Assembly (NCBI GenBank): GCA_018812825.1
Contig: JAHJCJ010000005.1
Span: 1 to 32,202 of the forward strand
Direction: 5' to 3'
From: Candidatus Omnitrophota bacterium
Lineage (GTDB): Bacteria > Omnitrophota > Gorgyraeia > Gygaellales > Profunditerraquicolaceae
Length of the DNA stretch: 32,202 nt
Both the position numbers and the translations under genes were made by a program. The notes beneath the pieces were generated by a model. It had not been told where the DNA came from. It did not search any database and was given only the letters and a program-made list of their open reading frames with translations. This document shows positions 25,313 through 31,842 of this stretch, piece by piece; the first letter of the stretch is position 1; every line of letters begins with the position of its first letter.

Positions 25313-26541
25313 ATAAACGGTTCGTAATAATTATCTCTTTAGGTGTTTTATTAACCGTGTTTCTTATTGCTTTAGGTTTGACAATATCCGCGGTATATAA
25401 AAAACGAGCGGAGATAAATGCGCTAAACAAAGATCTTAAAAATAAGGACGCAAAATTAAACCTTTTGGAAAAGCAAGTTGAATCACTAAACGCGGAGAAA
25501 AGCTCTTTAGCAGGCGTAAAATTAAGTTTAGAAGGAAGGCTAGCTAACTTAGAGCTGGATATTAATAGCACAAAAGAAAAAGAATCTGCTTTGAGTAAAA
25601 AGATGGGTGCTTTTGTGGAAGAAAAGAAGAAACTTGAAGATGCCTTAGCCCAGACTACGCAGTCAATGCAGGAGAAGCTCCGGATTTCAGAACAGGAAAA
25701 TAAGAAAGAACTGACACGCAAGAGCAAAAAGTATCTTGCCCAAAAAAAAGAGTTCACCGTCCAGATAGCGGAGTTAAATCAAAAACTTAAGAATTTAAAC
25801 GAAGAAAAAGTGTCGCTTGAGGAGAATGCGGTTAATGCCGCCGAGGTAACCGCCAGGCTAATGAAGGAAAAGGAAAAGCTTGATCATTACCAGCTTGGGC
25901 TATCTTATGAAAATAAGCAGGACTATACAGCCGCGGTAAAAGAATATGAGGCGATCCTGGAGATTGATCCTCAGGATGCGAGTATCTATCTTCGCCTGGC
26001 GAGTATTTACATTTATAGTATCAAGGATCCTGAGAGGGCAGATTTTTACGCCAAGGGGTATGCTGTTTTAAGCAGTCAAAAAGGAGCCAATGTGCAGCAG
26101 TCCGCTGGGGATTCTTTAGCCGGAGCGGCGGTTAATGAGAAAATAGCTCTTACTAAAAAATTAAATGAGGCAGAGCAGAAGTTGAGCCAGAAAGATAAAC
26201 AAAAGCATGCTCAGGCCGGGGATTTAAGCGAGGTATTCGGTACCTACAGGGAAAAAGCGCTCAAGCGTCATTATAATTTGGCGATAATATACGAAAACGT
26301 AGGAAGATACAAGGAGGCAGCCCAGGAATATGAAAAGACATTGCAGTTATCTCCTGATGACGCGGATATCCACTATAATTTAGCTATTGTTTATGATGAC
26401 TATATCCAGGATAATGAAAAAGCCCTTTTTCATTACCGCAGGTATCTTGAGCTATCTCCTGATGCCGCGGATGCTGGCATAGTGGAAGAATGGATGTATG
26501 AAGCCAGGGAAGATTTAGAGTTTCAGCGGAAAACGAGGTAA
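25309..26541 (+). CDS. Membrane-anchored coiled-coil and TPR protein
   Basis: 410 aa. An N-terminal TM (about 5-27) is followed by a long coiled coil (about 30-190, heptads rich in Lys, Glu and Leu). TPR units follow (about 192-232: YQLGLSYENKQDYTAAVKEY; about 318-352: HYNLAIIYENVGRYKEAAQE; about 353-390). The body should be periplasmic. It is in the secretin operon (4-bp overlap with the secretin gene). A role as pilotin or assembly factor is possible but unproven. I do not recognise a named family. Confidence 0.7.
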   Translation: MNKRFVIIISLGVLLTVFLIALGLTISAVYKKRAEINALNKDLKNKDAKLNLLEKQVESLNAEKSSLAGVKLSLEGRLANLELDINSTKEKESALSKKMGAFVEEKKKLEDALAQTTQSMQEKLRISEQENKKELTRKSKKYLAQKKEFTVQIAELNQKLKNLNEEKVSLEENAVNAAEVTARLMKEKEKLDHYQLGLSYENKQDYTAAVKEYEAILEIDPQDASIYLRLASIYIYSIKDPERADFYAKGYAVLSSQKGANVQQSAGDSLAGAAVNEKIALTKKLNEAEQKLSQKDKQKHAQAGDLSEVFGTYREKALKRHYNLAIIYENVGRYKEAAQEYEKTLQLSPDDADIHYNLAIVYDDYIQDNEKALFHYRRYLELSPDAADAGIVEEWMYEAREDLEFQRKTR

Positions 26542-26544
26542 GCG

Positions 26545-26880
26545 GTGCTAAAAAAGGTTGTTTTGATTTCCAGGTTATTTTTTCTTGTATTTTGCGGCAT
26601 AGGCATCTTTCTTTTAATTTCCAATTTTATGCTTCGTAAGTCGCTTCAGAAGATATCAAAGTCCGTAGCTATCATAAAAGACAAAGATTCTCAGCGACAT
26701 AAGAAATTACAAGAAAATATAAGAAGTGGCATGGAGGAGAAATACCGGGCAGATATGATTTCTTATCGGGTAGTGGCCAAGAGGTTAGAGCAGGAGCAAG
26801 ACAGGCAGAATAATTTAAGAGAAGAAACAGGGCAGGCAGAAAAGGCCAAGCAAGGTTTGCAAAAAGGAGGTGGCAGATGA
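26545..26880 (+). CDS. Small TM plus coiled-coil protein with EEKYRADM motif
   Basis: 111 aa from GTG 26545, with GAGGT 7 nt upstream. One TM (about 8-27) is followed by a basic and acidic coiled coil, predicted to be periplasmic. MEEKYRADMISYRVVAKRLE (63-82) closely matches LEEKYRADMVSYKAAALRLQ (296-315) of the transposase-like fusion at 29859. It is in the secretin operon, 3 bp after the TPR protein and overlapping the next gene by 4 bp. No known family is recognised. Confidence 0.7.
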   Translation: MLKKVVLISRLFFLVFCGIGIFLLISNFMLRKSLQKISKSVAIIKDKDSQRHKKLQENIRSGMEEKYRADMISYRVVAKRLEQEQDRQNNLREETGQAEKAKQGLQKGGGR

Positions 26881-27161
26881 ATTTTGAAATAAAGAGCGCC
26901 GCAAGCCAAAAGATAGTTGTAATCTTCGGAGTTTTATTGATCTTAAGCTTAGTTAATATTGTTAGCCTAGTTGTAAGGGCTAAACATACAAGGGCATTGA
27001 CCGCAAAGGTTAACCAACAGGCCATGATAATTAAAGAAAAGGATAAGCAGCTTGAGGCGGATAAGGTTCAGTATACTAGTTTAGCGGCGAGGCTGCATAA
27101 AGAGGTAAAGAAGGCGGGGGCATTAGAAGAGGAGCTAAAGAAATATAAGCGGGGTAAATAA
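26877..27161 (+). CDS. Second small TM plus coiled-coil protein
   Basis: 94 aa with one TM (about 13-33) followed by a coiled coil rich in Lys and Glu. EADKVQYTSLAARLHKE (60-76) is a diverged form of the motif in the previous protein and in the 29859 fusion (D-x-V-x-Y, then A-x-RL). The pair may have arisen by duplication. It starts at the ATGA overlap and ends 32 bp before the ABC permease. Function is unknown. Confidence 0.65.
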   Translation: MNFEIKSAASQKIVVIFGVLLILSLVNIVSLVVRAKHTRALTAKVNQQAMIIKEKDKQLEADKVQYTSLAARLHKEVKKAGALEEELKKYKRGK

Positions 27162-27193
27162 TCTTGATCTTTTAGCAGAAAGGTGGGTTTATA

Positions 27194-28582
27194 TTGGTTA
27201 GTTTTTCTATAAAAAATCTTCTTACCAGGCGCAGAAGATCGCTTGCATCTTTGGCCGGGATATCCATAAGCATAGCTCTTTTTATTTCAGTTATATTAAT
27301 TCTTAAAAGTGCCCAAGGAGCCTTTAGAAAACCTCTCCAGGATGCAGGTGCGGATATGATTGTGCAACTGCAGGGTGAGCCCTGCGTTTGGTCTATTGTA
27401 AAACTTCCTACGGATCTTAACCCTATCCCGCTTAAGCTTGTTGATAAAATAAGCTCTATTGATGAGGTTGTCGCAGTCGATAGTGCTCTAATAACCTGGG
27501 CATTCCCAATTCCTAGTAAATCTCAGATACAGCAAATGCAGGATTCTGATGATAGTTCTCACAGTGATATACCTATGGAAAAGAAAGACAATGAATCTAA
27601 AAGTGAGCCATGTGAGACCGGCCCTCCAGGTAGTTTTTGCGCAACCGATGAGCAGGGTAAACATGTTGCTGCCCCATCAAATTTTAGCCCCATAGTTGTA
27701 GCGGGGGTTAATCCTGAACCGGGAGAGTTAGGCCCGATTAAGAAGAGTGATTTAGAAAATATCCAGGGAAGATATTTTACAAAAGAAGATAACTATGCGG
27801 TTATTCTGGATAAAGATTTTGCCAGGACGCGAAATTTAAAGCTTGAGGACACTATTGATATAGGTAAAAAGATGGACAATAAGATAATAGGAATTATTGA
27901 TCCGGGTTATGACGCTAAGATTGCCGGGGCGCAGGTTTTTGTCCCCTTAAAAACAGCTATAGAAATGGTAGATAGGGGGAATATAGTAGACATCGTATTT
28001 ATTAAACTTAAAGGGGGAGTGGATACAGCCATAGTTAAACAGAAAATAAAGAAGGCATTAGGCAATGAGTCTGTGACGATTACTACTTCCAGGGATTATT
28101 TATCCAGCGTTGCCGGATTTTCTCTTCTTGCGCAAGGGCTTATGCTGGCAATATTCTTTATCGTAATCTTAATCTCGTTTCTGTTTATTGCCAAGACTGC
28201 GTTTGGTTCAGTCTTAGAGCGTTCAAGCGAATTAGGAATATTGAAAGCTGTTGGATGGCGCAACAAGGATATAATAAAACTGATAATTATGGAGAATTCT
28301 CTTCTTGTATTATTTGGCGGGTTGATTGGTTGCCTGCTGGGGTATCTGGCAAGTTTTGTTTATAAAATTAATCTTGTCTCTGCGCTTCCCTATTATTTAA
28401 ATCCGTATCCTCCTTGTTCCCAGTACCTTGTAAAAACACTTGCAACTCCGAGGCCGGGATTTTCTATGAGCATTTTTTTACTAACAATTTTACTGGCTGT
28501 GGTAATCCAGAGCCTATCCGGGTTGCTTGCAACAATAAGAATTTTAAAACTTACTCCAGTAGACGCAATAAGAAGATTATAA
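27194..28582 (+). CDS. MacB/FtsX-type ABC transporter permease with cysteine-bearing insert
   Basis: 462 aa from TTG 27194, preceded by AAAGGTGGG. TM1 (about 19-37), a large periplasmic domain, TM2 (about 314-334), TM3 (about 366-388) and TM4 (about 425-445) match the MacB/LolCE permease layout. FGSVLERSSELGILKAVGWR is the conserved coupling-helix region. The periplasmic domain carries an unusual acidic insert (about 115-160) with C140 and C149 in PCETGPPGSFC, plus C64 (GEPCVW). C408 lies in the last loop. These cysteines could bind a metal or form disulfides. It forms a transporter with the ATPase encoded next. Confidence 0.88.
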   Translation: MVSFSIKNLLTRRRRSLASLAGISISIALFISVILILKSAQGAFRKPLQDAGADMIVQLQGEPCVWSIVKLPTDLNPIPLKLVDKISSIDEVVAVDSALITWAFPIPSKSQIQQMQDSDDSSHSDIPMEKKDNESKSEPCETGPPGSFCATDEQGKHVAAPSNFSPIVVAGVNPEPGELGPIKKSDLENIQGRYFTKEDNYAVILDKDFARTRNLKLEDTIDIGKKMDNKIIGIIDPGYDAKIAGAQVFVPLKTAIEMVDRGNIVDIVFIKLKGGVDTAIVKQKIKKALGNESVTITTSRDYLSSVAGFSLLAQGLMLAIFFIVILISFLFIAKTAFGSVLERSSELGILKAVGWRNKDIIKLIIMENSLLVLFGGLIGCLLGYLASFVYKINLVSALPYYLNPYPPCSQYLVKTLATPRPGFSMSIFLLTILLAVVIQSLSGLLATIRILKLTPVDAIRRL

Positions 28583-28597
28583 GGAAGATAATATTAT

Positions 28598-29248
28598 ATG
28601 TCTATAAAATTAGAAAATATATCAAAGACTTTCGAGGTCTCTGGTAAAGAGTTGAAAGTCCTTGAAAATATTGACCTTGAGATAAAAGATAAGGAGATGT
28701 TAGTTATATTTGGGAAGTCTGGCGTTGGAAAGTCAACCCTCTTAAGCATAATAGGGGGAATGGATACGCCAACAAGCGGCAAGGTAATTGTAGATGGCAT
28801 TGATTTATCAAATCTCAAAGCTGATGAACTTGCTAAGTTTAGAAAAGAAAAAATTGGTTATATATTCCAATCATTTAACCTGCTTGGCAATTTAATAGCG
28901 ATGCATAACATAATCTTGCCGGTTATTCTGGATGTGGAGAGGATGAAAAAGATAGCTACGATCAAGGGATTGGCGCAAAAGATAGGGATGCAAGGTAGGT
29001 TGCGGCATTGCCCCGGAGAGCTGAGTCTAGGAGAACAACAAAGGGTGGCTATCTTAAGGGCAATGATAAATTCTCCTACAATTATTTTAGCGGATGAACC
29101 TACTGCCCACTTAGATATTGAAAACTCCTTAAAAATAATTGAGATATTTGAAAAACTTAATAAAGAACAAGGGGTTACTATCGTATTAGTTACAGATCAT
29201 GAGGCAATAGCTTCAAAATTTGAGCATCGGTTCACGTTAGGGGTTTAA
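28598..29248 (+). CDS. ABC transporter ATPase (MacB/LolD type)
   Basis: 216 aa, the usual length for a LolD/MacB ATPase. Walker A is GKSGVGKST (39-47), the Q-loop Q91, Walker B ILADEP with D166-E167, the D-loop HLD and the switch H201 (VTDH). The signature is LSLGE (142-146) instead of LSGGQ, an unusual change at a key ATP-contact loop. It pairs with the preceding permease, 15 bp away. Such transporters often act by mechanotransmission, for example to move lipoproteins or release exported substrates. The substrate here is unknown. Confidence 0.9.
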   Translation: MSIKLENISKTFEVSGKELKVLENIDLEIKDKEMLVIFGKSGVGKSTLLSIIGGMDTPTSGKVIVDGIDLSNLKADELAKFRKEKIGYIFQSFNLLGNLIAMHNIILPVILDVERMKKIATIKGLAQKIGMQGRLRHCPGELSLGEQQRVAILRAMINSPTIILADEPTAHLDIENSLKIIEIFEKLNKEQGVTIVLVTDHEAIASKFEHRFTLGV

Positions 29249-29257
29249 ATAGAGTAG

Positions 29258-29284
29258 ATACTATACATATATCATGTATAGTAT
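29258..29284. promoter_or_regulatory. Palindromic operator before the second MerR-like gene
   Basis: ATACTATACAT (29258-29268) and ATGTATAGTAT (29274-29284) are exact reverse complements around a 5-nt spacer. A diverged second dyad (AGTAATCACT) follows from about 29288. Both correspond to sites before the paralogous gene at 21857. TATAGT (29277-29282) may be the -10, but no clear -35 is seen. Confidence 0.55.
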
Positions 29285-29368
29285 ATTTAGTAATCACTCT
29301 AGATTCAGGCAGCGCTAATTTCTTGCTTCCCTGTCTTTATTTAGAAAATGGCCGCTGTCCATATTTAC

Positions 29369-29596
29369 ATGGGAAAAAAATACATCTCCGCGCAAGAAAT
29401 AGTAGCTAAGTTCAATACGCCATATTATACGATAAATTATTATACTGCTATAGGGTTGTTGCCGGTTAGCGCAAAGGTGGGCAATAAACGTATGTATGAG
29501 GAAGGCCTGGTAAAAGAGCGCTTACGTAAGATTTCTGAATTAGCCAGGGAGGGGTATACTCTGAATTTGATCCAAAAAAAGCTTTTAGGCGCCTAA
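29369..29596 (+). CDS. MerR-like HTH regulator, second paralogue (75 aa)
   Basis: An HTH-only MerR-type protein (ISAQEIVAKFNTPYYTINYY followed by TAIGLLP). I set the start at ATG 29369 by alignment with the paralogue at 21857; an upstream ATG at 29348 would add seven residues. Neither has a clear ribosome site. Differences from the paralogue cluster in the recognition region (VSKFNTPYQTV against VAKFNTPYYTI) and near the wing, so the two may have partly overlapping targets. It stands between the ABC transporter and the riboswitch cassette. Confidence 0.78.
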   Translation: MGKKYISAQEIVAKFNTPYYTINYYTAIGLLPVSAKVGNKRMYEEGLVKERLRKISELAREGYTLNLIQKKLLGA

Positions 29597-29628
29597 AAAC
29601 CGGCAGAGTACCACGTACTATTTATTAT

Positions 29629-29656
29629 TTGACAAATTTATATTATATGTTATACT
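29629..29656 (+). promoter_or_regulatory. Strong promoter of the riboswitch transcript
   Basis: TTGACA (29629-29634) is followed after 16 bp by TATACT (29651-29656), preceded by TGT as an extended -10. It is the best promoter in the window and places the transcript start just before the riboswitch. Confidence 0.75.
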
Positions 29657-29675
29657 CTGATTGTTACAGGAAAAA

Positions 29676-29760
29676 AGGAAACCGAAAAGGTAAACTCATA
29701 GTAATATGGGGGCACAAAGCTAAGGGTCCTGAAAGTAAGGATAGCCAAGCTGCCGAAGAT
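29676..29760 (+). ncRNA. Cyclic-di-GMP-I (GEMM-I) riboswitch aptamer
   Basis: The parts match the GEMM-I pattern: GGTAAAC (29689-29695), then a helix CTCATA/TATGGG (29695-29700 with 29705-29710) closed by a GTAA (GNRA) tetraloop. GCACAAAGCTA (29712-29722) follows, then the second helix with TCCT (29727-29730) against AGGA (29738-29741), then ATAGCC and CTGCCG closing on the GGTA. The base aligned with G20 of the Vibrio Vc2 aptamer is G, which favours c-di-GMP over the mixed dinucleotide; that alignment is by eye. The exact 5' edge is uncertain. Confidence 0.85.
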
Positions 29761-29769
29761 TTAGGAATT

Positions 29770-29804
29770 ACCCCGGGTAAATGAGTTTACCGGGGTTTTT
29801 TTTT
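29770..29804 (+). terminator. Rho-independent terminator of the riboswitch
   Basis: ACCCCGGGTAAA (29770-29781) pairs with TTTACCGGGGT (29786-29796) with one bulged G around a TGAG loop, followed by nine T residues (29796-29804). ATGAGTTTACC (29781-29791) is also perfectly complementary to GGTAAACTCAT (29689-29699) inside the aptamer, giving an 11-bp anti-terminator. Confidence 0.9.
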
Positions 29805-29858
29805 AAAGAAAAATAAAAGTACCACGTACCTTGAGAATAAAAAGAGGTTAAAAGCAAA

Positions 29859-30845
29859 ATGCCAAGGTTACCAAGGGTAAATTTAGAAGGAGCGCTGTAT
29901 TATATAACTACAAAAGCAGATTATAAGCTTAATCTCTTTAGGGATGATAGCGATAAAAGCCGCTATCTTTTTTTTATCTTTGAATACAAAAACCTGTATA
30001 ATTTCAAATTATATTCTTTAGTTTTGACCTCCAAAGAAAGCCATCTGCTTATAGAGCCTTCCCAACAGTTTACCGTTTCCCAGATTATGCATGGCGTAAA
30101 TGCCAATTATACAAAATACTACAATAAAAAATATGAAAAGAAAGGCCATCTTTTTGAGGAAAGATTCAAGGCAGTTTTAATTGAAAGGCAGGGCTACTTA
30201 CTTGAAATGACCCGTTTTGTGCACCGTATTGTTTTAAAAGACAATCCAACGGCCCAATTAAAGAGTTTCCGTTGGAGCAGCTATTTATCTTATATAAAAA
30301 CAGAGTCGGATAAAAATATTTGCGGCAATATTAATTATGAAGAAGTTTTAAATCTTTTGCCTTTGGAAAATAAAACTGCTGCGTATGAGGAGTATGTGGA
30401 AAAGGCAAGCCAAGAAGAGCTTGATGCTTTTGAAAACAAGATGTACAGGGCTTCTGTTGTGGGCAGCGAAAAATTTGTGGAAAGAATAAAAGAAATTGCA
30501 AAGGCTTCCGCAGAAGCAGGGCAAGAGCAGCCGGAATTAAACGCGGAGTTGTTTTTAGAGAAAAGAAAAAGAAACCGTGCGGTTTATATCTTGGTTGCTA
30601 CGATATTGGTGTTTTTGGGGGCAGGCAGTTTTCTTCTAAAGGGCAATGCGAATTTAAAACGCGAGATAAAAGAGGCTGCTTTAGAAAAAGATGAAATGTC
30701 CGTAAAAGACCTCATTGCTACAAAACAGGAAGTGAGCAGGGATTTAGAGGAGAAATACCGCGCGGATATGGTTTCTTATAAGGCTGCGGCTTTGCGGCTT
30801 CAGGAAATTGAGCAGAAAAACAGGCAAGAAAAGGAGAAGCTATGA
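29859..30845 (+). CDS. Transposase-like (RAYT, Y1-fold) domain fused to TM and periplasmic coiled coil
   Basis: 328 aa. Residues 1-235 align end to end with long REP-associated tyrosine transposases: MPRLPRVNLEGALYYITTKA at the start, HLLIE, NANYTKYYNKKYEKKGHLFE with EERFKAVLIE, FRWSSYLSYI and VVGSEKFVERI. The usual HVH (HUH) is E60-S-H62, and the usual RYIHLNP is R119-F120-V-H, so one metal-binding His and the presumed catalytic Tyr are gone. KRKRNR leads into a TM (about 241-260), placing the domain in the cytoplasm and the C-terminal coiled coil (263-328) in the periplasm. That coil carries LEEKYRADMVSYKAAALRLQ, shared with the 26545 protein. GAGGT lies 9 nt before the ATG. The gene sits behind the c-di-GMP riboswitch and is intact, not a pseudogene. 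Confidence 0.82.
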   Translation: MPRLPRVNLEGALYYITTKADYKLNLFRDDSDKSRYLFFIFEYKNLYNFKLYSLVLTSKESHLLIEPSQQFTVSQIMHGVNANYTKYYNKKYEKKGHLFEERFKAVLIERQGYLLEMTRFVHRIVLKDNPTAQLKSFRWSSYLSYIKTESDKNICGNINYEEVLNLLPLENKTAAYEEYVEKASQEELDAFENKMYRASVVGSEKFVERIKEIAKASAEAGQEQPELNAELFLEKRKRNRAVYILVATILVFLGAGSFLLKGNANLKREIKEAALEKDEMSVKDLIATKQEVSRDLEEKYRADMVSYKAAALRLQEIEQKNRQEKEKL

Positions 30846-31264
30846 CCTGCAATTGGGGTAAAAGAGGCGCAGGGTTTTTATTGATTTGCGCTTGTTTTGT
30901 TTTATGCCAGGATTTAGCTTTTGCCCAGAAGGTTGCCTCCAAAGCTCCTGATCCGAGCAAGTTGATGTTAGAGGCCCAGGGCATAGTCAGCGAAGAGCAA
31001 AAGGCATCGTATGAAAAAATGCCGCTGGAAGAAAGCGCAAGGGATGGCTACTGGTGGAATAAGCAGGATAAAGGCGAAAAGCTGGCGATTGTTAAAGAGC
31101 TTATTGCGGGATTTGGTTTGGAGGATAAAAAACTTTCAGTAAAGAAAATAGTCAGCCAGCTTGATATAGAATATAACCCCAGGGACAATCCCCTGGATAT
31201 TAAGATGGATAAAAGCATAGAAAGAATGTTTAATATTATTACAATGAGGATGATTTTAGAATGA
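30842..31264 (+). CDS. Exported protein of unknown function
   Basis: 140 aa with a clear signal peptide (hydrophobic residues about 11-25, cleavage near AFAQ). The mature part has a short region with EEQKASYEKMPLEESARDGY followed by WW, and helices ending in IERMFNIITMRMILE. No family is recognised. It begins at the ATGA overlap with the transposase-like gene and ends in a 4-bp overlap with the next, so it belongs to the riboswitch-controlled operon. Confidence 0.7.
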   Translation: MTCNWGKRGAGFLLICACFVLCQDLAFAQKVASKAPDPSKLMLEAQGIVSEEQKASYEKMPLEESARDGYWWNKQDKGEKLAIVKELIAGFGLEDKKLSVKKIVSQLDIEYNPRDNPLDIKMDKSIERMFNIITMRMILE

Positions 31265-31842
31265 AAGCTTCAATCTTGGTTTTAACAGTCTATATTGTGT
31301 CTTTGATGTTGTGCCCGGTTAATGCCTATTGTGAGGATGGCGCATCTTCTGGCGTACTTGTTTTTGGGCCAACTGAAAAAAGAACAACTCAATCAACACC
31401 CGGTGGGGATGCATCTATGGTTGATCAATCGGGAGAGGGGTCGGGAGAGGGCGTTAAGGTAAAAATCACCGGCCCGGAGCTAAATTCCAGTTTTAGGGTT
31501 ATCTATGAGATTATAGGGAGTAAGTTTGGAGATACCCAGGTTTCAGAAGCGGTGGCGCTTCCGGGAGATAGTATGATTACAACTGTTGATCCTGGGATGG
31601 GTGGGGCTTTTACTATTGTCAGGGTTGATGCAGAGGGAAAAGAAAGCCTGGCCTTGGATGTAAGCCCGGAACATGCGATTGGAAAGAAATTACCCAAGGG
31701 TACATATAAGGTATATCCTCTTGATCCGGATGGAAGATTTGCGCTTGAAAAGTTAACCGCTAAGGTCCAGGTGGGGTTAGTGGGCAATGATATAATGGAT
31801 CCGCGTGGCAGAGGGGAATTGTATAAGACGGAGAAAGAGTAA
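31261..31842 (+). CDS. Exported protein of unknown function with acidic Gly-rich linker
   Basis: 193 aa. A signal peptide (cleavage near NAYC, about residue 21) leads to a Ser/Thr/Gly-rich linker (about 35-65). A compact beta-rich domain follows (VKVKITGPELNSSFRVIYEI, then GDTQVSEAVALPGDSMITTV and KLPKGTYKVYPLDPDGRF). The strand-turn pattern suggests an immunoglobulin-like or carbohydrate-binding-like fold, but I cannot name one. It is in the riboswitch-controlled operon, and its stop overlaps the next ATG (TAATG). Confidence 0.7.
   Translation: MKASILVLTVYIVSLMLCPVNAYCEDGASSGVLVFGPTEKRTTQSTPGGDASMVDQSGEGSGEGVKVKITGPELNSSFRVIYEIIGSKFGDTQVSEAVALPGDSMITTVDPGMGGAFTIVRVDAEGKESLALDVSPEHAIGKKLPKGTYKVYPLDPDGRFALEKLTAKVQVGLVGNDIMDPRGRGELYKTEKE

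Larger units (their letters stand above)
29607..29829. repeat. 12-bp direct repeats flanking the promoter/riboswitch cassette
   Basis: AGTACCACGTAC occurs at 29607-29618 and 29818-29829. Each copy can fold into a tiny hairpin (GTAC, CAC loop, GTAC). They flank the promoter, riboswitch and terminator, just outside both ends. They could be binding sites for the transposase-like protein, an operator, or scars of an insertion. Confidence 0.55.

Noticed and set aside
29859..30845. Active IS200-like insertion sequence
   Set aside because: No flanking element ends were found, the catalytic residues appear replaced, and the gene carries a TM/coiled-coil fusion with its own riboswitch and operon.
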